A DNA stretch of 64,000 bases, from positions 62,001 to 126,000 of the forward strand of contig NZ_VCNG01000011.1 in assembly GCF_006227205.1 (NCBI RefSeq), written 5' to 3'. The translations under genes were made by a program, and so were the position numbers. Every line of letters starts with the position of its first letter. Within the stretch, counting starts at the first letter, position 1. Shown here piece by piece: positions 52,533 through 62,009 of this stretch. The DNA is from Pseudomonas sp. ICMP22404. Its GTDB lineage: Bacteria; Pseudomonadota; Gammaproteobacteria; Pseudomonadales; Pseudomonadaceae. Under the pieces are notes generated by a model. The model was not told where the DNA came from and made no database searches. It worked only from the letters and a program-made list of their open reading frames with translations.

Positions 52533-52558
52533 AAAAAAGGCCACTCTTTCGAGTAGCC
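52533..52558 (-). terminator. Terminator of tRNA-fMet copy 1
   Basis: On the minus strand GGCTACTC-GAAA-GAGTGGCC followed by six T. Stem at 52539-52558. Confidence 0.9.
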
Positions 52559-52570
52559 TTTCTTGATGTT

Positions 52571-52647
<77 letters not shown>

Positions 52648-52660
52648 TCTGTGAGGCGGC

Positions 52661-52688
52661 ATTCTACAGGCGAACGCTTGAGTGTCAA
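52661..52688 (-). promoter_or_regulatory. Promoter of tRNA-fMet copy 1
   Basis: On the minus strand TTGACA, 16 bases, TAGAAT, then a GC-rich discriminator (GCCGCC). Strong, stable-RNA type. Confidence 0.85.
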
Positions 52689-52871
52689 CTGTTAAAAGGG
52701 AGTGAAGGCAAATTAATGACCGAAGCGTCCCTTTCCTTCCTAAATACCAGAAATTAAAAGGGAAATTGTCCTACAACTCCGGGCTCGTTGGCGCCGGCCA
52801 GCGTGACGGGTGAGTGCTCCCTCGCGTGCAAAGGAACGCAGTCAGGGGCGTTATGAAAAAGACGCACGCAC

Positions 52872-52897
52872 AAAAAAGGCCACTCTTTCGAGTAGCC
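52872..52897 (-). terminator. Terminator of tRNA-fMet copy 2
   Basis: Same hairpin as copy 1 (stem 52878-52897), with the T run at 52872-52877. Confidence 0.9.
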
Positions 52898-52909
52898 TTT
52901 CTTGATGTT

Positions 52910-52986
<77 letters not shown>

Positions 52987-52999
52987 TCTGTGAGGCGGC

Positions 53000-53027
53000 A
53001 TTCTACAGAGGATCGCCAGGCTGTCAA
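53000..53027 (-). promoter_or_regulatory. Promoter of tRNA-fMet copy 2
   Basis: TTGACA-16-TAGAAT on the minus strand with a GC-rich discriminator; the same design as copy 1, though the spacer sequence differs. Confidence 0.85.
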
Positions 53028-53204
53028 CCCTTGTGTTAGAAAAAACTGTTCCGCTTCAAGTGCTTAGCCACTCAAAAAAGCATTGTGACCGTGCTGTGAC
53101 GCAGGCGGGGCAAGGGCTGCGGCTCTATTGGGCGGTTCGGTGCGATTGAAGAAATACATTTTACGTAGCCCTTTTCCAGGCTAAGCGTCGGATCTTTCAA
53201 ACTA

Positions 53205-53220
53205 CTGGTGCTATATACAG
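53205..53220 (+). promoter_or_regulatory. LexA (SOS) box of dinB
   Basis: CTGGTGCTATATACAG, again CTGG-N8-ACAG like the recA box, 50 bases before the dinB start. Confidence 0.85.
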
Positions 53221-53269
53221 TTCCGGATGCGATACTGGCGGTCCGACTCGCCCCATATCCTGCTTCTTT

Positions 53270-54331
53270 ATGACGCAACGCAAAATCATCCACGTCGACT
53301 GCGATTGCTTCTATGCCGCCATCGAGATGCGCGATGATCCGCGGCTGGCCGGCAAACCCATGGCGGTCGGTGGTTCGGCGGATCGACGGGGCGTGATCGC
53401 GACCTGCAACTACGAGGCACGGGCCTACGGTGTACGCTCGGCCATGTCCTCCGGGCACGCCTTGAAACTCTGCCCGGACCTGATCATCGTCAAGCCCAGG
53501 ATGGACGCCTATCGCGAGGCGTCGAAGGAAATTCAGGGCATCTTCCGTGATTACACGGACCTGATCGAGCCGCTGTCCCTGGATGAGGCCTACCTGGACG
53601 TTTCCGCCAGCGCCCATTTCGGCGGTAGCGCCACTCGCATCGCCCAGGACATTCGCCGGCGCGTATCCAATCAGTTGCACATCACAGTGTCCGCCGGTGT
53701 CGCCCCGAACAAATTCTTGGCCAAAATTGCCAGTGATTGGAAAAAACCCAACGGCCTATTCGTCATCACCCCGGACCAGGTCGAGGATTTCGTCTCGGCC
53801 CTGCCGGTCAGCAAGCTCCACGGTGTCGGCAAGGTGACGGCCGACAAGCTGAACAGGCTTGGAATTGCCGATTGCCTGCAATTGCGTCAGTGGGACAAGC
53901 TGGCGCTGGTACGCGAATTCGGCAGTTTCGGTGAGCGACTCTGGGGTCTGGCTCGTGGGATCGATGAGCGTCTGGTGCACAACGACAGTCGACGTCAGTC
54001 CATCAGTGTGGAAAACACCTACGATGTCGACCTGCCCGATCTGGCGAGCTGCCTCGATAAACTGCCGGAGCTGATGGAAACCCTCAGCGGGCGTATGGCG
54101 CGCATCGACAGTAGCTATCGGCCCGGCAAGCCATTCGTCAAAGTGAAATTCCACGACTTCACCCAGACCACCCTGGAACAGTCAGGGGCAGGGCGGGACC
54201 TGGGTAGTTACCAGTCGCTGTTGACCCAGGCATTCAATCGCGGCGCGAAGCCGGTGCGGTTGTTGGGGATCGGGGTTCGGCTGGAGGATTTGCGCGGAGG
54301 GTTCGAGCAGTTGGAGTTATTTGAGCGGTGA
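53270..54331 (+). CDS. dinB: DNA polymerase IV
   Basis: 353 residues, Y-family polymerase: Asp10 in VDCDCFYAAIE and Asp105-Glu106 in LSLDEAYLD are catalytic; little finger intact. Ends with LEQLELFER, a possible beta-clamp-binding tail. SOS-controlled translesion synthesis. Confidence 0.96.
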   Translation: MTQRKIIHVDCDCFYAAIEMRDDPRLAGKPMAVGGSADRRGVIATCNYEARAYGVRSAMSSGHALKLCPDLIIVKPRMDAYREASKEIQGIFRDYTDLIEPLSLDEAYLDVSASAHFGGSATRIAQDIRRRVSNQLHITVSAGVAPNKFLAKIASDWKKPNGLFVITPDQVEDFVSALPVSKLHGVGKVTADKLNRLGIADCLQLRQWDKLALVREFGSFGERLWGLARGIDERLVHNDSRRQSISVENTYDVDLPDLASCLDKLPELMETLSGRMARIDSSYRPGKPFVKVKFHDFTQTTLEQSGAGRDLGSYQSLLTQAFNRGAKPVRLLGIGVRLEDLRGGFEQLELFER

Positions 54332-54396
54332 TGCCTTGGCGGGCTGCTCAGAAGGCTTTTTGTGGGGAGGGGATAAATCCCCTCGCCACAGGAGTG

Positions 54397-55350
54397 TCAG
54401 TGAGCGCCCGGATCCGCCACCAACCGTCCGCCGCTCTTGGTCAGTGCCTTCATGAACTCGGCCTGCAATTCCGGATCGTTGCGGGTCAGTTCGATCAGGC
54501 TTTGTTCCAGTTCGCTGGCTTCTTCTTCCAGGCCCAGCTCCGAGAGGCGCTTGACCCGATGAACCCACTGGCTCACCTCGTCGTCTTCCAGATCGTCGTA
54601 GATCAAGGCGTGGGCTTCCACCAGCTTGCTGCGCAAGGTGCTGCTGATGCTCAGGGATGAGTCGGTGTGCACCTCGTCCTGGGCGTCTGTTACGCTGATC
54701 TGCAACTTGCCGAATTGGCTCAGGTCCTGCTCGGCAAATGGGCTTTCCAACAGATTGAGGCGCAGCACGCCATTGCGGTCGGTGCTCAGCTCGAATGTCT
54801 GCCGGCCGGCCTTGACCTCGACCGGGCGTTCGCTCCAGGGCAGGCTCGAGTGCTCCGTGCGCTTGTCTCGCTGGACTTCATCGATGCCTGCCAGGTTCTG
54901 TTGAGCGCGGCCATGGGAAGGGGCGTTCATGAACGGGTTCAGCCCGGCGACACCGTAGCTGAGCCAGTCATGGGTCACCGTCTCCGGCAGGTTGCCGAGG
55001 GCAAACACATTGACCACGTTCGCGCCGATGCCGGCTACCACCGCCACCGCGCCCAGCGGGATCTCGTAGATTTCCCGCCAAGGTTGGTACGGTGTATAGC
55101 GATCGTAGCGACGCGTGACTTCGAATTCGGTGACTTCGAAGGTCTTCTGCTCATGGATCCGTACCCGGCGCTGCGGCAGGTCGAGCACCTTGGGTTCGCC
55201 CACATCGATCTGCAGGCTATGGTCGAGCAACTTACGCTCGACCCGCTCTTCGTGCTCGCTGCGTTGCGACATTTGGTTGGCACAGCCGCTGACCAGCAGG
55301 GCGCCGCAGAGCGCGGCGCCACCGAGGCCTAAGGTGTTTCGCTTGAACAT
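54397..55350 (-). CDS. Lipoprotein of unknown function
   Basis: 317 residues with a lipoprotein signal (lipobox LVSGC at about residues 19-23). A short hydrophobic stretch near residue 105 (IPLGAVAVVAGIGANVVNVF) is followed by a beta-rich part and an acidic helical C-terminus. Not recognised. It lies downstream of proS on the same strand with a 17-base gap. Confidence 0.75.
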   Translation of the reverse strand: MFKRNTLGLGGAALCGALLVSGCANQMSQRSEHEERVERKLLDHSLQIDVGEPKVLDLPQRRVRIHEQKTFEVTEFEVTRRYDRYTPYQPWREIYEIPLGAVAVVAGIGANVVNVFALGNLPETVTHDWLSYGVAGLNPFMNAPSHGRAQQNLAGIDEVQRDKRTEHSSLPWSERPVEVKAGRQTFELSTDRNGVLRLNLLESPFAEQDLSQFGKLQISVTDAQDEVHTDSSLSISSTLRSKLVEAHALIYDDLEDDEVSQWVHRVKRLSELGLEEEASELEQSLIELTRNDPELQAEFMKALTKSGGRLVADPGAH

Positions 55351-55367
55351 GACGTCTCTATCTGGTG

Positions 55368-57083
55368 TCAGCGGCGGATACGGGCCTGGAGGAAGGAGAG
55401 CACGTCGCCAACCGGCAGCGCTTGCGGCTCGGCCTCGGTGCGGCTCTTGTATTCCAGGTTGCCTTCGGCCAGGCCACGGTCACTGACGACGATCCGGTGC
55501 GGGATGCCGATCAGTTCCATGTCCGCGAACTTGATGCCGGGGCTGGTTTTCTTGTCGCGATCGTCCAGCAGCACTTCAAAGCCGGCGGCCGTCAATTCGG
55601 CGTAGAGCTTGTCGGTGGCTTCGCGAACCAGGTCGGTCTCGTAGCGCAACGGCACCAGGGCAATCTGGAACGGCGCCAGGGTGTCGCTCCAGATGATCCC
55701 TTTCTCGTCGTTGTTCTGTTCGATGGCGGCTGCCACCACACGGGACACGCCGATGCCATAGCAACCCATTTCCAGGGTGACCGGCTTGCCGTTCTCGCCC
55801 AGCACTTCGCACTTCATCGCCTTGCTGTACTTGTTGCCCAGCTGGAAGATGTGCCCGACTTCGATGCCGCGCTTGATTTCAAGCACGCCCTTGCCGTCAG
55901 GGCTCGGGTCGCCGGCTACGACGTTGCGCAGGTCGGCAATGGCCGGAACCGGCAGGTCGCGTTCCCAGTTCACGCCGAAATAGTGCTTGTCGTCGATGTT
56001 GGCGCCGATGGCGAAGTCGCTCATCAGGGCCACCGAACGGTCGATGATGATCGGCAGCGGCAGGTTCAGCGGGCCGAGGGAACCCGCACCTGCGCCGATG
56101 GCGTCGCGCAGTTCGGTGTCGGTGGCCATGACCAGCGGGCTGGCGACGCCTGGCTGGTTGGCGGCCTTGATTTCGTTCAGCTCATGATCGCCGCGGACGA
56201 TCAGTGCAATCAGCTTGCCTTCCTCTTCGGCGTGGACGATCAGGGTCTTGATCGTGCGCTCGATCGGCAGGTTGTAGCCCTCCACGAGCTGGGCAATGGT
56301 CTTGGCGTTCGGGGTGTCCACCAGGCGCAGTTCTTCCGACGGCGCAGGACGGGAGGTTTCCCGTGGCACGGCTTCGGCTTTCTCGATATTGGCGGCATAG
56401 TCGGAGCCGCTGCTGAAGACGATGTCGTCTTCGCCGGACTCGGCCAGTACGTGGAACTCGTGGGAGCCGGCACCGCCGATGGAGCCGTTGTCGGCTTCGA
56501 CCGGACGGAACTTCAGGCCCAGGCGGGTGAACACGTTGCAGTACGCCTGGTGCATGCGGTCGTAGGTGACTTGCAGCGAGGCCAGGTCGGCGTGGAAGGA
56601 GTAAGCGTCCTTCATGATGAACTCACGACCGCGCATCAGGCCGAAGCGTGGACGGATCTCGTCACGGAATTTGGTCTGGATCTGGTACAGGTTGATCGGC
56701 AACTGCTTGTAGCTGCTCAACTCGTTGCGCATCAGGTCGGTGATCACTTCCTCGTGGGTCGGGCCCGCGCAGAAGTCACGGCCGTGACGGTCCTTGAGGC
56801 GCAGCAGCTCAGGGCCATATTCTTCCCAGCGTCCCGATTCCTGCCACAGTTCGGCCGGTTGGGTGCCCGGCATCAGCACTTCCAGGGCGCCGGCGGCGTC
56901 CATCTCTTCACGCACGATGGCTTCCACCTTGCGCATCACCCGCAGGCCCATCGGCAGCCAGGTGTACAGGCCCGAGGCGAGCTTGCGGATCATGCCGGCA
57001 CGCAGCATCAACTGATGGCTGATCACGACGGCGTCGGAAGGCGTTTCTTTCTGTGTGGCGAGCAAAAATTGACTGGTGCGCAT
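55368..57083 (-). CDS. proS: Prolyl-tRNA synthetase
   Basis: 571 residues, bacterial type ProS with the INS editing domain in the middle (about 230-400) and the class II catalytic core on both sides (GPTHEEV and GCYGIGVSRVV motifs). Charges tRNA-Pro. Confidence 0.97.
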   Translation of the reverse strand: MRTSQFLLATQKETPSDAVVISHQLMLRAGMIRKLASGLYTWLPMGLRVMRKVEAIVREEMDAAGALEVLMPGTQPAELWQESGRWEEYGPELLRLKDRHGRDFCAGPTHEEVITDLMRNELSSYKQLPINLYQIQTKFRDEIRPRFGLMRGREFIMKDAYSFHADLASLQVTYDRMHQAYCNVFTRLGLKFRPVEADNGSIGGAGSHEFHVLAESGEDDIVFSSGSDYAANIEKAEAVPRETSRPAPSEELRLVDTPNAKTIAQLVEGYNLPIERTIKTLIVHAEEEGKLIALIVRGDHELNEIKAANQPGVASPLVMATDTELRDAIGAGAGSLGPLNLPLPIIIDRSVALMSDFAIGANIDDKHYFGVNWERDLPVPAIADLRNVVAGDPSPDGKGVLEIKRGIEVGHIFQLGNKYSKAMKCEVLGENGKPVTLEMGCYGIGVSRVVAAAIEQNNDEKGIIWSDTLAPFQIALVPLRYETDLVREATDKLYAELTAAGFEVLLDDRDKKTSPGIKFADMELIGIPHRIVVSDRGLAEGNLEYKSRTEAEPQALPVGDVLSFLQARIRR

Positions 57084-57212
57084 GGTTGGCCGTTGTCGGT
57101 TGCTGATGACGAGAAGTGACGGAGCATTGTACGGGCGAGATGCCCTGGCGTACAGGCGCGTGGCCGGTCGCCAGGTGCGAATGCCGGTTTCGCCGGCGCT
57201 TGCTGAAGTTTC

Positions 57213-58772
57213 CTACGACTCTTCCGCCGGCCGGGTGGGGGTCGGTTCCGGGGCGGAGGGTGAGTCCTGGCGACGGTTCTCCTGGAACCAATGCAGGGCG
57301 ATCAGCAGCAGGGTCGGGACGCCGAGCAGGGCGGTGATCAAGAAGAAATTGTGATAACCGAATTTCTCCACCATCACCCCGGAATAGCCACCGATCAAGC
57401 GTGGCAGCAGCAGCATGATCGAGCTGAGCAGGGCGTATTGGGTGGCGGAAAACTTCAAGTTGGTCAGGCTCGACAGGTACGCCACGAATGCCGAGGTGGC
57501 AAGGCCGGAGCTGAAGTTGTCCAGGGAGATGGTGAGCACCAGCATCTTCAGGTTGGGGCCCATGTCGGCGAGCATCAGGAACAGGATGTTGGTGGCGGCC
57601 GAGGCCACGCCGCCAATGAAGAGGATCGGCAGGATGCCGAAGCGTACGATCAACAGCCCGCCCATGCCGGCGCCGAGGAGCGTCATGATCAGCCCGAAAA
57701 TCTTGCTGACACTGGCGATCTGGTCCTTGGTGAAGCCCTGGTCGATGTAGAACACGTTGGCCATGACGCCCATGACCGTGTCGGACATCCGGTACGTGGC
57801 GATCAGCCCCAGCAGCAGCAAGGCCTGCCAGCGGTAGCGCAGGATGAAGTCATTGACCGGCGTGAGCACCGGCGCCAGGCCGCGACGCCCCATGGTCGAC
57901 AGGCACATGGCGGTGAGGATGATATAGAGAATGGCCCGCAGGAAGGCGCGGTCTTCGAGCAGCAGATCGAGCAGGCTGACGCCTTCGAACAGCACGCTGG
58001 CAAAGTCGGTGTTGTAGAGCTGGGTGCACATCGCCGGGACTGACACCAGCAGCACGATCAGCACGAACACCGAGGCCAGTTGGTGAACGAACGTGTAGCG
58101 CCCGGCCTGCAATTGCGTACGCAGCGGCACCGGTGGCTCGCGCATGAACAGCGAGGTGAGCAAGGCCGGAACCATCAATACGCCGAACAGCAGATACGTA
58201 CCGGCCCAGGCCGAGTGCTTGTAGCTGAAGCCGGTGGAGCCGAAACCCTCGGCGAAGAACAATGCGCCGGCGGTCGCCAGCAGTGCGGCGACCCGGTAGC
58301 CGGACATGTAGCTGGCGGCGAGGGCGGCCTGGCGGGTGTCATCGACGATTTCCAGGCGATAGGCATCGACCGCGATGTCCTGGGTGGCCGAAGCGAACGC
58401 CACGAGCACGGCAATGGCTATCAACCATGAGAGATGTTTCTGCGGATCGCAGAAGCCCATGCCGATCAGGCCCAGGATCACCAGGCCTTGGGAAAGCACC
58501 AGCCATGAGCGGCGACGCCCGAGTTTGCCGAGCACCGGCAGGCGCCATTGGTCGAGCAACGGCGACCAGACCCATTTAAAGGCATAGGCCAGGCCGATCA
58601 GGCTCGCGTAGCCGATGGTTTCACGCGCCACGCCGGCCTCGCGCAACCAGACCGAAAGCGTGGAAAACACCAGCATGTAGGGCAAGCCGGCAGCGAAGCC
58701 AAGCAGCAACAGCACGAGCGTCGAAGGACTGGCATAGGCGGCGAGGGCGGCGCGCCAGGTTTTACGGGGCAT
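57213..58772 (-). CDS. AmpG-family muropeptide permease
   Basis: 519 residues, MFS transporter with about 12-14 helices and YASPSTLVLLLLGFAAGLPY near the front, the AmpG pattern. Imports anhydro-muropeptides for wall recycling and indirectly affects beta-lactamase induction. AmpG versus AmpP is not resolved. Confidence 0.85.
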   Translation of the reverse strand: MPRKTWRAALAAYASPSTLVLLLLGFAAGLPYMLVFSTLSVWLREAGVARETIGYASLIGLAYAFKWVWSPLLDQWRLPVLGKLGRRRSWLVLSQGLVILGLIGMGFCDPQKHLSWLIAIAVLVAFASATQDIAVDAYRLEIVDDTRQAALAASYMSGYRVAALLATAGALFFAEGFGSTGFSYKHSAWAGTYLLFGVLMVPALLTSLFMREPPVPLRTQLQAGRYTFVHQLASVFVLIVLLVSVPAMCTQLYNTDFASVLFEGVSLLDLLLEDRAFLRAILYIILTAMCLSTMGRRGLAPVLTPVNDFILRYRWQALLLLGLIATYRMSDTVMGVMANVFYIDQGFTKDQIASVSKIFGLIMTLLGAGMGGLLIVRFGILPILFIGGVASAATNILFLMLADMGPNLKMLVLTISLDNFSSGLATSAFVAYLSSLTNLKFSATQYALLSSIMLLLPRLIGGYSGVMVEKFGYHNFFLITALLGVPTLLLIALHWFQENRRQDSPSAPEPTPTRPAEES

Positions 58773-58816
58773 GGGCTGGAGTCTGCCTCAAAAATTGCGA
58801 AAACAAAGCGCGCACT

Positions 58817-59170
58817 CTAACCGCTGTGCTCTACCGGGCGCCAGCCATGGCATCGAATATCAACACGATTATTCAGGATACTGACCCCTTCCATCCGCAG
58901 GCGTGCGCGCTGTTCGTCCCCTGAGGCGCTGCCTGCCGGCAGGCTGATCCGACCACCGGCACCCAATACCCGATGCCAGGGCAGGCTGGTGTCGTTGGGC
59001 AGTTGGCTGAGGGTGCGGCCCACCCAGCGTGCCGCCCGACCCAGGCCGGCCATCTCGGCGAGCTGGCCATAGGTGACGACTTTGCCGGGCGGCACTTGCG
59101 CAAGGGTCAGATAAAGCGTGGTGCGGCGTACCTGCGCGGCGTCTTCGGGGTCCACTGGGATATCGGTCAC
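58817..59170 (-). CDS. Alkyltransferase-like protein (Atl)
   Basis: 117 residues from GTG 59170; a longer frame to 59245 adds an atypical leader. It has the MGMT DNA-binding fold with PWHRVLG (Trp65 in place of the reactive Cys of MGMT), so it is an ATL that flags O6-alkylguanine for repair rather than repairing it. ARWVGR carries the Arg finger motif. Confidence 0.85.
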   Translation of the reverse strand: MTDIPVDPEDAAQVRRTTLYLTLAQVPPGKVVTYGQLAEMAGLGRAARWVGRTLSQLPNDTSLPWHRVLGAGGRISLPAGSASGDEQRARLRMEGVSILNNRVDIRCHGWRPVEHSG

Positions 59171-59333
59171 GGGGAGGGTTCCTAGGAAAAGTACATGTCC
59201 GTTCGTAGGTTTATTCTGGCAGAGCGGATTGAGAAATGAACTCATCCCCCATCCTTGGGTCAGTCCTTGCTGAGGTGTCGTCCTGGGGGATAATGCCGCC
59301 TTTTCACCGCAAACCTGAGCTCTTTATACGCTT

Positions 59334-60341
59334 ATGTTGTCCAGAACCCTGCTATGCCTGGCTGTTGCCAGTGCCTCCACGCCCTTGCTTGCCGATACCG
59401 TCTGGTTGAAGAACGGTGACAAACTCAGCGGCAAGATCACCGTTTTCGATGGCGGCAAATTGCTGATCCAGACCGATTATGCCGGCGCCGTTCCCATTGA
59501 CTGGAAACAGGTCAAGACCCTTGAAAGTGACCAGCAGTTACTGGTCAAGCAGGACGCCTACACCGGCGAGAAAGCCAAGGCCCTGCACGCCGCCGAGGAC
59601 GGCAAGGTAACCCTGGCCAACGGTGACGCGCCCAAGACCGTCGAGTTGGCCAGTATCCAGCAGATCCTCAAGCCCAAGCCGGTGGTCGAGGATCTGGTGT
59701 GGAAAGGCAATGTCGATGCCGCAATGGATTACCAGCGGGCGGAAAAAGATGTCGACGACTACGACATCGATTTCAAGACGACAGCCCGCCACGGTCGCTG
59801 GCGGCACACCGCCGAGGGCGAATACAACCGCGAATTCCAGGACGACGTGGTCTCCACCGACAACTGGAAACTGGAATATTCCCTCGACCGCTTCCTGACG
59901 GACAAATGGTTCTGGCAGGGGCGCCTGAACTACAAGCGTGACAAGGTCGAAGACCTGGCCCGCCAGCGAGTGGTGGGTACCGGTCCGGGCTACCAGTTCT
60001 GGGATGACGAATTGGGCGCGTTCTCGCTGGGTTCGCTGTTGAACCGCACCGATTACGAGTACCAGGACGGGGGCAAGGACAACTTCTATTCCGTCGCCAT
60101 GAAGTGGGACTACAACCGCTACCTCGTAGGCAAGCGTGTCGAGTTCTTCACCAACGGCGAAGTGGGCAAGCCGCTGTCCGGCGTTGCGGAGTACGCCTAT
60201 GACGCGGAGATGGGCTTGCGCTACAAGGTCACCGACTGGGCCTCGCTCAACCTCAAGGCCGAGAAAGATGTGATCGAAGGGTCCGAGGACAGCGACTTGA
60301 GCAAAACGCGCTACACCGCCGGGTTTGGCGTGACCTGGTAA
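59334..60341 (+). CDS. DUF481 outer-membrane protein (YdiY-like)
   Basis: 335 residues with a short signal peptide (MLSRTLLCLAVASASTPLLA). SH3-like domain at residues 20-110 (VWLKNGDKLSGKI), then a beta-barrel with aromatic girdles ending in GFGVTW, the terminal outer-membrane signature. Function unknown. Confidence 0.85.
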   Translation: MLSRTLLCLAVASASTPLLADTVWLKNGDKLSGKITVFDGGKLLIQTDYAGAVPIDWKQVKTLESDQQLLVKQDAYTGEKAKALHAAEDGKVTLANGDAPKTVELASIQQILKPKPVVEDLVWKGNVDAAMDYQRAEKDVDDYDIDFKTTARHGRWRHTAEGEYNREFQDDVVSTDNWKLEYSLDRFLTDKWFWQGRLNYKRDKVEDLARQRVVGTGPGYQFWDDELGAFSLGSLLNRTDYEYQDGGKDNFYSVAMKWDYNRYLVGKRVEFFTNGEVGKPLSGVAEYAYDAEMGLRYKVTDWASLNLKAEKDVIEGSEDSDLSKTRYTAGFGVTW

Positions 60342-60364
60342 GCCCAGGCAGAAATAGCCCCTAT

Positions 60365-60475
60365 GGGAGCGAGCCTGCTCCGGGCGGCGATCCGACGATA
60401 ACGGTGTATCAGTCAACAGTATTGTTGCTGGTCTACCGCTATCGTCGGATCGCCGCCCGGAGCAGGCTCGCTCCC
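60365..60475. repeat. 36-bp perfect inverted repeat, extended REP-type hairpin
   Basis: Left arm 60365-60400 and right arm 60440-60475 are perfect complements over 36 bases, with further pairing CGGT/ACCG beyond one mismatch, and a 39-base spacer. It starts with the REP core but continues with GGGCGGCGATCCGACGATA, not seen in other copies here. Confidence 0.93.
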
Positions 60476-60509
60476 ACAGTTTTTTTGTGCCGGCAAAAAC
60501 TGGCAGGCA

Positions 60510-60541
60510 CAAAAAAGCCCCGCTTTTGAGGGCGGGGCTCT
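60510..60541 (-). terminator. Terminator of the cold-shock gene
   Basis: Stem AGCCCCGC/GCGGGGCT and six T on the minus strand. Confidence 0.9.
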
Positions 60542-60559
60542 TTACTAAAGCAGGAACAG

Positions 60560-60769
60560 TTAGATAACTGTTACTTCTTCAGCTTGCATGCCTTTCTGAC
60601 CGCGGGTAGCGACGAAAGAAACCTGTTGGCCTTCTTTCAGGCTTTTGAAGCCGTCGGATTGGATAGCTTTGAAGTGTACGAACAGATCGTCACCGGATTG
60701 TGGGGTGATGAAGCCGAAGCCTTTTTCATCGTTGAACCACTTAACGGTACCGGTTTGGCGATTAGACAT
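60560..60769 (-). CDS. CspA-family cold-shock protein
   Basis: 69 residues with RNP1 KGFGFI and RNP2 LFVHF. Binds single-stranded nucleic acid as an RNA chaperone. The 341-base gap to dcd (60770-61110) probably holds its long leader and dcd upstream region; no other gene is seen there. Confidence 0.95.
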   Translation of the reverse strand: MSNRQTGTVKWFNDEKGFGFITPQSGDDLFVHFKAIQSDGFKSLKEGQQVSFVATRGQKGMQAEEVTVI

Positions 60770-61110
60770 GGTGTAACTCCTTGAACAAAGATAACTGCGA
60801 CTCAGGAAGAACCCTGGCCGAGACTGAGTGCAAAGAGCAGGAAAAATTCTTGTAGATGGTTGGATCGAAATTCAACATATCGTGTAGAGATTCTCAGTGA
60901 CACAAGCAGCACAGTGACGCCACCTTAACCCTTTTTCCGAAACGTGCCAATGGTCTTTGCGAAGGTTTCTCGATTTTGGTGACTGACGGCGTCCAGGCTC
61001 GGGAAAACACGGCGGATCGGCGAGAATTGCTTCCCACGCTTTGAACCCTGCCCCTCGCCCCGGTAAGATGCCGGACAGTTTTCTCCACCCTCGCTATTCA
61101 GGACACCGCC

Positions 61111-61677
61111 ATGAGCATCAAATCGGACAAGTGGATTCGCCGCATGGCGCAAGAGCACGGCATGATCGAGCCCTTCGTAGAGCGCCAGATGCGCGGTGAA
61201 GGCGCCGACCGACTGATTTCCTTCGGCGTCTCCAGCTACGGCTACGACGTGCGTTGCGCCGATGAATTCAAGGTGTTCACCAACATCAATTCGGCCACCG
61301 TCGACCCGAAGAACTTCGATGAGAAGAGCTTCGTCGACATCAAGAGCGACGTCTGCATCATTCCGCCGAACTCCTTCGCCCTGGCCCGCACCGTCGAGTA
61401 TTTCCGCATCCCGCGCAATGTACTGACCATCTGCCTGGGCAAGAGCACTTATGCCCGTTGCGGCATCATCGTCAACGTCACGCCGCTGGAACCGGAGTGG
61501 GAAGGCCACGTGACCCTGGAGTTCTCGAACACCACGACCCTGCCGGCGAAAATCTACGCCAACGAAGGTGTGGCACAGATGCTGTTCCTCGAATCCGATG
61601 AAGAATGCGAAGTGTCCTACAAGGATCGGGGTGGCAAATACCAGGGCCAGCGTGGTGTGACACTTCCACGCACCTGA
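61111..61677 (+). CDS. dcd: dCTP deaminase
   Basis: 188 residues, trimeric deaminase family; KSTYARCGIIVNVTPLEPEW is the active-site block. Converts dCTP to dUTP for dTMP synthesis. Confidence 0.96.
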   Translation: MSIKSDKWIRRMAQEHGMIEPFVERQMRGEGADRLISFGVSSYGYDVRCADEFKVFTNINSATVDPKNFDEKSFVDIKSDVCIIPPNSFALARTVEYFRIPRNVLTICLGKSTYARCGIIVNVTPLEPEWEGHVTLEFSNTTTLPAKIYANEGVAQMLFLESDEECEVSYKDRGGKYQGQRGVTLPRT

Positions 61678-61702
61678 TTCTGACGAACAGTGGGAATTCC
61701 TG

Positions 61703-61743
61703 AACGGGCAGACACTCTATTGCGTGTACTGCCCGTTTTTTCG
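61703..61743 (+). terminator. dcd terminator
   Basis: Stem AACGGGCAG/CTGCCCGTT with a short inner pairing, followed by T. Confidence 0.85.
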
Positions 61744-61776
61744 TCAGCGCAGCGGGCTTCGCTCAGGAGTTGCTCT

Positions 61777-61983
61777 ATGAAGATCGATCCGCGAATCAGT
61801 GCCGAACTGGCAAGGCTTGAGCCCAATCAGATCGGCGTCATGGCCTGGTCCCTGCTGGCCCACCCTGCCGAAGCGGCAGGTGGCATTCCTGGCCAGCCCG
61901 ATCCCGACACCCCCAATGAACAACCTACCGAGCCGGGTGAGCCGACCCTGCCGGACGAGCCGCCTCCTGCGCCTGTCGCTTGA
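61777..61983 (+). CDS. Small protein with acidic proline-rich tail
   Basis: 68 residues, AGGAG at 61765-61769 before ATG. Helical front (IDPRISAELARLEPNQIGVM), then a disordered tail PGQPDPDTPNEQPTEPGEP. Not recognised; ends 27 bases before the convergent pdeM. Confidence 0.65.
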   Translation: MKIDPRISAELARLEPNQIGVMAWSLLAHPAEAAGGIPGQPDPDTPNEQPTEPGEPTLPDEPPPAPVA

Positions 61984-62009
61984 TGAAAGCATGGCCCGCC
62001 AGCGATCTT

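Noticed and set aside
55365..57119. 584-residue plus-strand frame
   Set aside because: Complement of proS, which has all synthetase motifs on the minus strand.
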